Positions 1 through 11,482 of a DNA stretch of 64,000 bases are shown piece after piece; position 1 is the stretch's first letter, and the number at the start of each line of letters is the position of its first letter. Source of the stretch: Hemerocallis citrina. Its lineage: Eukaryota > Streptophyta > Magnoliopsida > Asparagales > Asphodelaceae. Location: the NCBI GenBank assembly GCA_017893485.1, contig CM030368.1, positions 178,742,504 through 178,806,503 of the forward strand. The letters are read 5' to 3'. Below the pieces are notes generated by a model. The model worked only from the letters and a program-made list of their open reading frames with translations. It was not told where the DNA came from and did no database searches. The position numbers and the translations under genes are program-made.

Positions 1-1096
1 ATAATAAATGACCAAGTCGAGATTAAGGGAAAGATCTAGTAGTGAAAAATATAGAAACGTGTACTTGAAAGAGGACTTGTATCCTGCCTGCCTGTTACGT
101 GTTCATGACCACATAATTCACGATCATGTTACCTGTACCTGACTGCATGCTTCCCTATAGGAAGATGTACTCGGAAGATAACCACTAGTTATACCTGTTT
201 TCTGTACCTGACTGCATACTTCCCTTAGGAAGGTGTACTCGGAAGAGAACCACTAGGTTCTACCTGTTCCTGTTATTCATGTTTCATGTACCCAAGTACG
301 CTGTCCTATGGACTCCACTATGAAATCTAAAGTGAAACTGTTTGTTGTAGCAACCATGTAGTAAAAATCGGGATGCATGAAGTGCTACCTAGATAGTAAT
401 ATAGCAAGACTTGACATGACATAACATGTTTACCTGTTACCTGATACCTGTTACATAATTACCTGTTTACCTGTATACCTGTTTCCTGATACCTGTTGCA
501 TGTTTACCTGTTTACTTGATTACTCGACACTTGATTCATGCCATTTACACTTGATCACATTGCCATGCTAGTTGTTTATATTGACATTACACGTATACCA
601 TGTTGCTAGTTAATTTTTCCATGTGCTTGTATCATACATTATTTGTGACCCGTAACTTGCAATTGACAGGTACTTGTTTTCTTCTTTTCTTCTTCTCCTG
701 CAAATTACTAATTGCAGATCAGGATGGACGACTGCCAGATGGTATTGGCGAGATGATGTATTAGTGCTGGAGTTTCTGCTTTATTATTATTATTACTTGT
801 TGCTTGAACTTGAATAAAGTGTACTTGATGACTTGGATATTTATTTGTATTTGGGCGATGTGACCCTGAATATTTGACTTGTTCAGACCCTGATTATTTG
901 AAATTATTGTATTTGGTTTCAAGTAATTTCTGTTTGTATCTTGTTTCAATTATGCATGTTGGTTGTATCTTTACTTCCAACTCTGATTATTTCTGTGATA
1001 TGTTGTAAAGATTCTTGAACAGCTTATGAATGATGAAAATCATTCGCAGGGCTTTTGTTACGTATCCGTATTCTTTTTAGAAAGCGGGGCGTGACA
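1..1096 (+). mobile_element. 3' part of a Tekay-like Ty3-gypsy LTR
   Basis: The segment matches, in order, the right-hand portions of the LTRs at 3692-7103 and 7690-10366: the 'actcgga' stretch, the run of tacctg/tacttg repeats, the 'cgtaacttgca' box and the terminal 'ggggcgtgaca'. It ends in the LTR terminus TGACA at 1092-1096. The left part lies outside the window, so I cannot say whether it is a solo LTR or part of a longer element. A short inverted repeat (gaatgat...atcattc) lies about 50 bp before the end, as in the solo LTR. Confidence 0.75.
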
Positions 1097-1971
1097 CCCT
1101 AACACACTGATTCTCTCAAGCCAATAAGAGTATCAAAAACTGAACAAAGAGATTATAGTGTCTTCTCCAAGCAGCTTTCCAACCTTGTCCTTTTATGGTT
1201 GCCAATTTCTTACCTCTTGAGTGAGATTACATTTATATATAAAGAAAGAATGTACAATTGGAGTTTAGAGAGAAAGAATTACATTGAGAATGTAGAGAGA
1301 AAGGAAAGACACGCAGGCCGTATTCAAAATAACAAAATATAAACAATACATCACAGAGCATAAACCATGCATCACAGAACTAAACCATGCATCACAAAAC
1401 TAAGTCCACAACCGTGCATCACAGAACATAATAATTTATGATTTTATTTAGTTTATTTTAAACTGATTGGTTTTGGAGGAATCATTATTGCCATACGCAG
1501 AGCTGGCATGGGGGTCCCGCTGCCCGATCAGCTGGCGGGGGTCAAGGGGAGGCCGCCCCTTGCGGGGTGCGGGACAGCACCCCGTTCCAAAAAAGTTGCC
1601 TCATCATCTCGTACCACCGCCAGAGCAAGAACCCTTCATGTTTTAAGAAACCCTAACACCACTGCAATCGACGTAGGTGCATTAACTATTCATGCTTTAA
1701 AAAACCCTAACATCACTGCAAATTACATCTTTCCAGGGTTTTCAATGGTTCCAAACTGAGGGCTACCCTAGTGTGGCACCTATGTTAACAACCAACACAT
1801 AAACGAATCCTCATATTGCAACTGTTGCAAAAATTATATCACATATGAATCTTTCTACCAAAAGTGTGAACATATCATGAATAATCACATATCATACATA
1901 ACTGAATTATGATTTCGCAAGTGGCTCTGATACCACTGTTAGGATATTGACTCATGTGATTTTAGTACCAC
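1097..1971 (-). mobile_element. Internal region of a minus-strand LTR retrotransposon
   Basis: On the minus strand this follows directly after the LTR at 1972-3560. It begins with a methionine-tRNA-type primer-binding site and then runs into sequence without a recognisable gag or pol frame. It includes a GC-rich block (about 1500-1600) and short repeats of 'gcatcacagaac' (about 1340-1430). The second LTR is not seen. The element either continues left of the window behind the LTR at 1-1096 or is truncated. Inside the GC-rich block an 83-codon open frame on + is judged fortuitous. Confidence 0.55.
1923..1936 (-). other. Primer-binding site (tRNA-Met type)
   Basis: On the minus strand this reads GTGGTATCAGAGCC, the standard plant retrotransposon site complementary to the 3' end of initiator tRNA-Met. 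Between it and the LTR end is a 36-nt segment that repeats the 'taaca gtggta' junction, so the LTR/PBS boundary appears partly duplicated. Confidence 0.8.
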
Positions 1972-2420
1972 TGTTAGGTTTCGAGGGTAATCACAGAATA
2001 AATACACGGCGGAATAATCACAAAAAAATTATCGAAACCTAACCATGGATTCATGCGAAAACCATAAATCGTGTTTAGGAGTTATACCTTGAAGATGAAC
2101 CTGCTGTCTTCACAGTATGCCAATCATAATACTGCAATATTGTGGTGCCTCTATGGTATCCACGCGAACGGATCAAATCAAGCTTTCCCTCATGCCGCGG
2201 TGCTAGCTGCGGGAAGGGGATGTTCCTCACGATATCTCTCTCACACAGTTTCTGTGACGACTAGGGTTTTTTTCATATATATCTTTTCCACAGAACGGAT
2301 CAAATCATGCTTTCCCTCATGCCGCGGTGCTAGCTGCGGAAAGGGGATGTTCCTCACGATATCTCTCTCACACAATTTCTGTGACGACTAGGGTTTTTCT
2401 CATATATATCTTTTCCACAG

Positions 2421-2463
<43 letters not shown>

Positions 2464-3560
2464 GGCCATTGAACTTTAGTTGGTCCATTTAATCTAATTA
2501 ATTACCCAACCTTGTCAGGAGTCTGAGTCTTGCTATGATTCCTAATTAAATTCATCTCATTAATTTAAATTCAATTTCGATCCATTCTAAGTGTGTGACC
2601 CTGTAGGTTCCCATTACGTTGACAGTAATACTACAATCATATTCTAGTGTTACAAACAGTAAGCGATATCTAGCAATACATCACTTCTACTCAAGTAACG
2701 GGAATGCCAGTCATTTGACATAACCTATTCGTGACCAATGTTACCATGTAGTCTAGTTCTTTTGTCCAAATATCTAATTGACCACAAGGCATAGAGTGTG
2801 GCACCCTTGTATAGTTCAGTCTTTAGTTTCTTGATGTTCGAGTAGACTTACTAAAACTAATGAGCAATATCTCATATTGACTCAGTTGAGAACGGCCATG
2901 CACTTTGCAATCTCACTCAATCAATCGGCCCGTAGATATCGCTCAAGTTATGTAAGAGGGACAAATCCTATCTAAGTCACTCACATCCCTCTGCATGATT
3001 TATAGTATATCCAATAGTCAACTTTATAATCACCTTATTACAGGCAACGTTTGACGACATTAAAATATATAACTTCTCATGCAGGTAACCGTAGTGACTT
3101 CAAGTCAAAGGACTACGTACACCATAGTCACTGTGAGAACCGCTTATGACACTCACTTAACGATCTATGCAGGGTTCTCATGGTGGGTCAGTCCAGTACA
3201 TTATTACTCTAATATGTGTCCATGTGAAGACTTGATATCTCATATTTATGATCTGTAAGATATGGTCATCAGTCTACTCACATACTAGTCTTTATGTATT
3301 ATTGTTATCCTAATTCACAATAATACTTGACTAGGAAACATTTTAGAATAGTGTTCTGATTACAACCAATATGATCTCACAATCGTCATGCACTTGATAT
3401 CCCATGATATTGAACATATTATTCGAATGACTTTATTATGTTCATTTAATCACAATAAACAACAAAATAAATAAAATGCATTATATATAAAATAAATATC
3501 ATGATACAATGTAAACTAGTAATGTCAATACACAACTGGCCTCTAGGGCATACACCTACA
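1972..3560 (-). repeat. LTR of minus-strand copia-type element
   Basis: The minus strand starts TGTAGGTGTATGCCCTAGAGG at 3560 and ends ...CCTAACA at 1972, directly before the primer-binding site. It is clearly the same family as the solo LTR at 16638-24982, with long collinear similarity in the first 250 bp. Length 1589 bp. It includes a (TA)n run near 2424-2459 and a 127-bp tandem duplication at 2166-2419. Confidence 0.8.
2166..2419. repeat. 127-bp tandem duplication inside the LTR
   Basis: Two copies (2166-2292 and 2293-2419) share the run gaacggatcaaatca, then ccctcatgccgcggtgctag, then tatctctctcacaca and ctagggtttt, with only a few substitutions. The related LTR near 24690-24880 has one copy, so the duplication arose within this copy. 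Confidence 0.8.
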
Positions 3561-3691
3561 GTTTAGGCTGCTATTGCTGAACTTGTTGCTGAAGAAACCC
3601 GATTGTGCCCTCTCTCGACTCCTAACTCTACCTTGACAACAGGCAGTGAGAGTGTTCTTGCTGTCGCCCCTCGTGTCCCCTCCTCCCGCAG
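3561..3691 (+). pseudogene. Copia gag fragment
   Basis: The frame at 3567-3611 reads AAIAELVAEETRL, matching the 'ELxAEETRL' region just before the zinc knuckles of plant copia Gag proteins. It continues across the solo LTR insertion to 7109. The start of gag is cut off by the minus-strand element that ends at 3560. Confidence 0.6.
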
Positions 3692-6600
3692 TCGTTCCCG
3701 AGTATTCGGATTCTCTTTCCTTTTTCCGTATTCTTGTATTTTGATTTCTTCAATAAATTATTCTATTCTGTTGAAACCAACAAAGCCATTATATCATATT
3801 ATTACTATTGATTATTTTGTTTTATATGAAGCCCAATCTTATATTTTTATTTATTAACATTGGAAGCTCAAAACCGGTTTGATTTTATTATCATGTTATC
3901 ATTTTTCTAAAGGCCAAATTTTAGCCCACATTTAAATTAATTTGATTATTTTATTTGAATTCCAATTTAATCCAGAGTATCATATTATTTTGATTATTTT
4001 AATTTCATGTAAAGCCCAATTCTTAAGCCCAAACCGGTTAACCCAACTTAAACCCACTAACTTAATTTCCACCCAGATCTCTCCAACTCCCTTTTACGTT
4101 TTCCCCATCCTCTTCAGTAACACAGTCATCCCATTAATCCCCACAACTCTCTCCTTGTTCCAACTATCTCATTACTACCCCCCCCCCCCCACTAAATCAC
4201 AATTATTATACTATTACATTATAACCCCCCCTACTCTCTCTCCACTCATTCTCTCTCCCAACTCTCTCTCTTTCTTTCCTCCTTCCTCTATTCTGAATCC
4301 GAAACAGAGCAGCCCCCTTCACTGCCGTCACCACCCATCGTCAACCTCACCCCCTTGCCCTCGAGACTCTCCGCTCCCGTTGCTTCTCCTCCTCGCCCCT
4401 CTCCTTCGTTGAGCCACCCTCGACTCAAGCTCTCCACCATCTTCGACCCCCTGCCGTTGTTTTCCCGCCTTTTCCATCACCATTGCCCCACTCCGAAGAA
4501 CCCATCATCTTACCTGTCAAGCTCCCTATCGCCCCTTGTTGCTGCTCCACGATCTCCTGCGCCTTACCCTTCGGCGACCACCGCTCGCCTCGCTATCCTC
4601 TCTCTGCGATCCTCTTCACCTCCTACTGCCGCCACCGTCCACCTCATCGCCAGCCCTACGCCATCACAACCACCTCATCGCCAGCCCTGCGCCATCGCCA
4701 CCATCCCCTACATCTCCACCTCCATCACCGCTGAACCCATCGAGTTCTCCCTCGTCGTCCTCCTTTCCTCTGTTTCCTTTCGAAACAAAGTACTTCATTG
4801 CCAGCGCCTCCTCGTTGACTCCTGCAACTCCACTACTACCGTCGACCAACATCCCACCACCACCACAGTCCACCGTCGATCGCCATCGAAGCCAAACCGA
4901 GTCACCACTCCCGCTGTTGTCATTGTTTTGCCTTGATCATTGTGTGCTATTTTGGCCTTGATCGTTGAGTTGATGTTTTTTCTCTTTGCACGTAGTGTGC
5001 ACGGGCTTTTGTGAGTGCGTGGTTGTACGTGACTTGCACGTGCTTCATTGCTCGGGATCCTAATCCCGTTATTCTATTATTATCATAATCGTCATCTTTA
5101 AGACAAGTATCCTTGTACGAATCTTTTTGTTTCCCGTACAAGCATTCTTTGAAACTGCAAGTAGGTTCGTCGTTGTGATCCATTTCTCATGCATTATACA
5201 TTGATGATCTTGACCCTTATCTGTTTTGATTTGTTCTATCAATTCCATATTTGTAAAATAGACATGGCAAGCTGATTTGAATACCCGTTAAATTCTGATA
5301 TGCATTGTACATCAACTTGGATCCATCGTAGTTACTATTAATGTTATAATTTATGCAAAAGAAATCTCAAACAATGCTGTCCTGATTTGGTACAACGAAT
5401 TAAACTCTGTTAATGTCAAAATAATGACTAAGTTTGTGAACATGAAATGTAGGCCTCTGTTTCTAGTTCTCAGAACTTTTGATGGATCTGAAATCGATGT
5501 GTATATGTTATTTTTAGTGCTGTGACGTTTTCGATTCCAGATTACTATTTTGAAGTATATTCTCTCGATTGACTAATTTAAATATCATGTTAAAAGTATA
5601 ATTAAGACCTGATAGTTTCCAGTATATTGCTTAACATGATTAAGAACCTGATTATAAATTTTATGGAATTTTAAAATAAACTTCCTACTATTTTATGAAT
5701 ATAAGAATTGTATCCTAAGTTTCTGCTTGAACATAAAATATGTAAAGAATAAGAATTTGAACCTAGTTTCTGAGATTTTTATATATCGTGTGTATATCGC
5801 TTGAACCGATGAGGAGTCTAGTTTCTGGAAATCCTGACCAATCTTGAATTGCTTTTATGTAGCAGCGGGAATTTCAGTTTTGGTGTAGCAACGTCCTGCT
5901 GTCCAGATTTGGAGTTCTTGTTGCTTCAATATTTATATGTTTGTTTATGGCACCCGAATATATTTTCTGCCCAATCTGAACCTGGTTTCTGTCCTTGTCA
6001 TATTTACCTGTCCCTGATTCTGCATGTCTGTTTTGGTAAAAAGAATAAGTATCAAGTCGGGATTTAAGAAAAAAGGTAGTGGAAAACATAGGCAAGTGTA
6101 CTCGGAAGGGAGCCTGTGTTTCCCACATGTTTGCATGAATACATGATTACATGATTCATGTGTCTGTTTATCTGTTTCAGTTTATCTGTTTATCTGTTTA
6201 TATGATGCCTAAGTACACGGCCCTATAGAATCCACCACTAAGTCTAAATGTAACTTGTTTGTATACAGCAACCATGTAAAATAGGACGCATGAGTGATGC
6301 ATTAGATAGGATTAAATAAAATACTTAAGAATAATATGTTTTACCTGCATATTTATGTCACCTGTTTCACATGCTTATCTGATATTTGTTACAAGTTTGC
6401 ATGTTTATCTGATATATGTTACAAGTTTACATGTTTATTTGATATCTGTTACAAGTTTACATGTTTATCTGATATCTGTTACAAGTTTACATGTTTATCT
6501 ATTGCCTGATCCTGTTATCTGGTCCTGTTTACTTACTTACCAGTTTATTTGACCCTATTTACCTGTTGCATTCCTTTCATGCTATGTTTAATGCTCTTGA

Positions 6601-7103
6601 TTCTTGTTTCATATTCTGTATTCTCATTTACCTTGTTCCTATATCCTTCTGCTTGTACTACTTGCGGCCTGTAGCTTGCACCAACGGGCAGAATGTTTTT
6701 CCTGTTTCTCTATTTCTTTCGAATTGATAAATAAACAGGTTTTGGAGACCAGTTACCTGCAGGAGTAAGCGATCAAGTGTTTTAAGACTTTTAGAATGGG
6801 ATCTTTCATGCATTAGTTTATTTCTGCATCAAGTTTATCAGTTTCTGTTGTTGCTACTTAATACTTTATAATTGGGCATGTTTGACCCGGAGTTTTATTG
6901 TTTCTCCAGATCTTGTTTTACTTGAGAATTATGTATTTTATTTCAAGTAATTCTTGTGATTATAAGGTTTGATTCATGCATGCGTTGTTGTATCTTTCTG
7001 TTTACTGTTGAGTTGATCCTTACAGTTTATGAATGATGAAAATCATTCGCTAGGCTTGTTACGTACTCGTATTTCGTATTCTTTCGGGAAGCAGGGCATG
7101 ACA
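3692..7103 (+). mobile_element. Solo LTR, Tekay-like Ty3-gypsy
   Basis: It ends in ...gggcatgaca at 7103 and is flanked by a 5-bp target duplication, cgcag (3687-3691 and 7104-7108). The right third aligns with the LTRs of the 7690-13879 element (the actcgga box, the gcggcccgtaacttgca-like box, and the terminal fold with gaatgatgaaaatcattc). The left edge begins tcgttcccg rather than TG, which looks like a mutated terminus. The middle (about 4170-4930) is C-rich and low in complexity and throws up several long open frames that are compositional rather than coding. There is no internal domain, so this is a solo LTR of about 3.4 kb left by LTR-LTR recombination. Confidence 0.75.
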
Positions 7104-7689
7104 CGCAGGCCTCGCATCAGTCTCATGCCTCCTCCTTTTGGCCGTCACAGCGCCTCTGATTTGCACGCAGATTGGCCACTTTGAGCACACATATCGTCTT
7201 CATATTTGTAACCACTGTCAACCTACCGGTCATACTGATAGTGATTGCTTTGTCTAGCATCCACAACTTCTAGTTCAGGCACAACAGTGTAGGAAGCAGC
7301 AGAGTTTACCTCCTCTCAGTATTCATTCTCGTACACCTCGAGCCATGGTCGTTACCCCATTCTTGTCTTCTTATGATGATTATGTCATTCCTCGGTGACT
7401 TCTCCCTCAACTGGAACATCAGAACTCAAGTTAGTCTACCAATGCTGGCTCCCCTACCCTAGCTTTCTCTGTTACTCTTGGTATAAATTCTTCCTGACTT
7501 TTACATTCTGTTGCATCACATCATTTTACACGTAGTTATACACTCCTCACCACTAGCATTACACTTTCCTCTTACTCTCTGTCACTATATACTGCCGATG
7601 GTTTACTACTCCTCACTACACACTCAAGATCTATTAACACTCTCTCACACATTACTGTTCGTGCTTTATGCCACTTACTTATCCATGAA
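7104..7689 (+). pseudogene. Copia gag zinc knuckles and protease fragment
   Basis: A CCHC zinc knuckle is seen at 7207-7248 (CNHC-QPTG-H-TDSD-C), preceded by a decayed first knuckle (QIGHFEHTYRLH), the double-knuckle arrangement of many plant copia Gag proteins. Further on, about 7495-7689 corresponds to the protease region up to 'YATYLSMN', which continues as LISVSGLCDSG after the insertion at 7690-13879. Reading frames are broken several times. Confidence 0.65.
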
Positions 7690-7888
7690 TGTAACCCCCA
7701 TTCCCATAAATACGTATTTTCTGCATATTTTTCTGTATTCCAATATTATAAATTCATTATTTGTTAAAATCATTTTGGATTTTGTATTAAAGTATTTTTC
7801 TAATCGAAAATTTATTCATTTCAAATACTGATGTATTTTGATCTTATTTTCTAGATCTTATTGATCAACTATTTGTATTTGAGTCCAA

Positions 7889-7978
<90 letters not shown>

Positions 7979-10366
7979 TTGGGTCATTTTAGTAAATTGT
8001 TAAACCCGAATATTATTTTATTGTATGATTTTATTATTATAATAATTAATTGTCATTTCTTGATTATTTAATTAAAATTCATTTATCGAATTATTTTCTA
8101 TTTCGTACTTGATCTGATTTTATTGGCGAATTCCAAATTTATTTTCAAGCCCCAATTTATATTTTAATGCATTTGTATTATTCATTTATTTATTTGGATT
8201 TAAAATTTTGTTCGTGAAATTTCTTCGTTCTTTTGATCGAGCAATTCTTATTGATCATATTGCTCTCTTATTTATTGTGGGTATTTTTATTTGAACCCGA
8301 TTGATTTTGATTTATCTCTTATTGAATCCTAAAACCCAATTTCATTGTTCCCGACCCAAATCCGTTGTTATTGGACCCTAATTCACCAACCTAGTATCCT
8401 AATTGTACCCTATAAATACAACCCTAATGCAAACCCTAAAAACTGCACAATTTTGAAATCCTAGAGCCGTCTAATCTCTCTCCTAGTTTCTTTCTCCTTT
8501 CTCCTCCCTGTTCTCTCTCTCCCCAACCATAGATTTTCCCGCCCAAGCCTTTCCCCATCTTCTCCGACCACCACAAGCCCCCTCCGGCGACCTACCCCGT
8601 CGCCATCTCCCTCCGCCCTGTCCTCCTCCCTTGACCAGGCCACTGCTCACCCCGTCGCTTCCCGCTTAGCCCACCGTGAACCCCAGATCGATACCCCCTG
8701 CATACCTGTTCCGATCGACGACGACCACCTCCCGCCGTCGCCGCATCGTCCTCTGTCCCTTCGTGCCGTCAGTCAGCGCCGCCAGCACCGTTGCCCCCTT
8801 ACCACTGTTGCTGCCGTCTCTTTATTGCAGTGCCTATCTCTTCTTGCTGTTATTGCTGAGTTCTTTTGTGTTGATTTTTCTTTGGATCTTTATTGCACGT
8901 ATTGTGCACGTGTTATTGTGTGTTCATGGGTTCGTTACTTCGGGATCCTTATCCTGTTATTCTTGGTATTCTTTCTCACCGTTTACAGGCAAGTAACTTG
9001 TATTAAATTCATTTGCATATACAAGTACAAAATACCGCTTGTAGTATAGTTGGGTTCTAGAGACAATTCGTGTGTGAAACCCCTTATTGATATTGTCTCT
9101 ATTGTGATGATTTGACCATAGTTGCCTCACGACATATATGACATGAATTAACCTAGTGTTGACCACTTTTGATGTATATGTTCATGCTATTTTGAGATAT
9201 CTGTGTTTGATGTGTTATTCATGTTATACTTGTCGGATACTTGTAAAATACCTTATACCATGTTGCTTGAACATCTAGTACACCATATTCCATATTATCA
9301 TCCTATTGTTTCCCTATTATTACTATCGTTCATCTAATGTCTCTACATTGCATATTGTATTGTTGCATTAATAAAATAATTAACAAGCCGGGGTTTAAGG
9401 GTTAGACTTTTAGTAGTGGACAATATAGGGACTGTACTCGGAGGAGGGGCTCGTGTTTCCTATTTATCGGTCTATTGGTCTATCAGTCTATTGGTTTATT
9501 AGTTATATCGGTCATCGATTAATTGTAGATTACTGATTACAGTATCTCGATAGATTCGGTCATCGATCATTATTGAATATCGTTGCCGAGTACATGAACT
9601 ATGGAGCCCACCACTAGGCCTAAACCGAAACTGTTTAAATGTAGCAACCATGTAGTAAAAGGATTGATGCATGAAGTGCTACCTAGATAGTAATAATACA
9701 AGACTTGAACATAATCACTTGACACTAGCTACTTGATACTTGTTACTTGATTCTTCACACTCGTTACTCGTTACTTGTTTACATGATACTTGTTCACTCG
9801 ACACTTATTACATACTACTTACACTTGTTTATCTTACCATGCTAGTTGTTATATTTTGTTATCATGCCTATTCCATGTTATTAGTTATCATTTTTTCCAT
9901 GTACTTGTGCCTGCACTACAAGCGGCCCGTAACTTGCATTGACGGGCATTTTGTTTTCTTTTCCTCTTCCTGCAATTTATTAAATTGCAGATTTTGGAGA
10001 ACAGTTGCCTGCTGGAGTCGGAGAACAATCAGTCTGAAGACTACTGCTTTCTAATTGCTTATTGCTTTAATAAACTTAATGTATTAAGACTTATTATTAT
10101 TTGGATTTCATTTGTTAATGTATTGGACTTATGTCCCAAATGTTGTTATTTGTTTCCAGACGTTAGATTATAATTGTATTTGGATATTTTTATTGCTTAA
10201 TTCCAAGTATTATTGTTCATGAGATTATTATTATTGCTTGCGCAATTGTTTTGTATTATCTATATTGTTGAGTTAATCGGATAAACAGCTTATGGGTGAC
10301 GTTAGTCATTCACTGGGACAATATTACGTGCTCGTATTCCGTGTTTTTAGGAAGTGGGGCGTGACA
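7690..10366 (+). repeat. 5' LTR (2677 bp)
   Basis: Runs TGTAACCCCC...GGGCGTGACA. It contains a (TA)n run followed by a (TTTA)n microsatellite at about 7894-7980, a promoter-like TATAAATA at 8411-8418, and a C/T-rich leader with a 106-codon open frame (8676-8996) that is also open in the other LTR. Confidence 0.88.
8411..8418 (+). promoter_or_regulatory. TATA box of the 5' LTR
   Basis: TATAAATA lies about 720 bp into the LTR and is followed by 'accctaatgcaaaccctaaa' and then a C/T-rich leader. The same arrangement is kept in the other LTR at 11940-11947. This is the expected core promoter of the element; the start site itself cannot be seen. Confidence 0.5.
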
Positions 10367-10376
10367 AGTTTTTTAG

Positions 10377-10388
10377 TGGTATCAGAGC
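10377..10388 (+). other. Primer-binding site for initiator tRNA-Met
   Basis: TGGTATCAGAGC lies 10 nt after the end of the 5' LTR and complements the 3' end of plant initiator tRNA-Met. It marks the start of minus-strand DNA synthesis. Confidence 0.85.
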
Positions 10389-10808
10389 CCATGTTAGGAT
10401 AATATATCAGTCAAACGTGACTAACGAAAGAAAGTTTGGCTTTGATTGATATATTAATCAGATTTGGGTTTTAACGGATTGAATCAATAGTATGCGCCAT
10501 ACAGAGAATCACATGAACAATTGATAACCAACGATCTGGAAACTAGTCTCTTTTGATTCCTCCTTGATCCCTTCACTTTCAGTTCCTTCATTTCTTGTTG
10601 TCTTTTGTTCCTTCCATTCCTTGATTCCTTGCTTTCCTTCGTCCCTTGCAGTCGTCCTTATTCATTGATTCTTTATTGGGTATGATTTCATTCTTTTCAT
10701 ACTCATATTCTTTTGACTCCGGTGTCATCTGTTGTTCTTCTCTCTACTTAGTCCGTCGATCGGTATTGCTTGATCTGCAACAACATGTCTACATTCTGGA
10801 GCTTCACC

Positions 10809-10859
10809 ATCAGAGTACCACAATGGAAGAGTCGTGGGCTCATAACCCACAGGTCCCAG
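10809..10859 (+). pseudogene. 5' fragment of initiator tRNA-Met inside a retrotransposon
   Basis: The 51 nt starting ATCAGAGT align without gaps to positions 1-51 of plant initiator tRNA-Met as I remember that sequence, with about eight mismatches, mostly G-to-A or C-to-T. The anticodon arm is perfect: stem GTGGG (834-838), loop CTCATAA with anticodon CAT (10841-10843), stem CCCAC (846-850). Similarity stops in the T arm, after GGTCCCAG, so the B box and the 3' half are missing and this cannot be a working tRNA gene. It lies about 420 nt downstream of the primer-binding site that pairs with the same tRNA. Confidence 0.75.
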
Positions 10860-11104
10860 AATTCTCTTGTTGTTTCTTTTTATTGCATTGTTTACTTCCT
10901 TTTCATTCATTTGCATTCATCAACATTCGTTGAATCTTTATTTAACATCATTCTTGATCACTTCATTCTTATCCATGTACTCTCTTTTCTGTTGTTGCCA
11001 CCATTTTGTCTTTTCCTTTGAATTCCCTGTTTGTTACCCACAATTTTGTCTTTTTTCCTTTATTCTCTGTTTTGTTATTTCACAAGTTGCTTTTGTTTTG
11101 TCCT

Positions 11105-11159
11105 ATGTACCGCCTGAACAAATTTCGAGGACGAAATTTTGTTGTAAGGTGGGTAGGAT
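11105..11159 (+). other. Polypurine tract region before 3' LTR
   Basis: Contains aatttcgaggacgaaatttt (11121-11140) followed by gtaaggtgggtagga immediately before the second LTR at 11160. The first block is a hallmark at the end of Tekay/Del-type pol regions and supports the lineage call. Confidence 0.7.
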
Positions 11160-11412
11160 TGTAACCCCCAGTCCCGTAAATACGTATTTTCTGCATATTT
11201 TTCTGTATTTCGATATTATAAATTCACTATTTGTTAAAATCATTTTGGATTTTATATTAAAGTGTTTTTCTAATCGAAAATTTATTCATTTCAACTAATG
11301 ATGTGTTTTGATCTTATTTTCTAGATCTTATTGATCAACTATTTGTATTTGAGTGCAAATTATATATATATATATATAAAATAAAATCATACAGTAAAAC
11401 AATATCCGGGTT

Positions 11413-11482
<70 letters not shown>

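Noticed and set aside
3942..4961. Several overlapping open frames of 140-190 codons rich in Pro, Ser and His
   Set aside because: C/T-rich low-complexity sequence inside a solo LTR; three phases are open together and no domain is recognisable.
10809..10859. Functional tRNA-Met gene
   Set aside because: The 3' half including the T loop (B box) and acceptor strand is absent, so it cannot fold or be transcribed as a tRNA.
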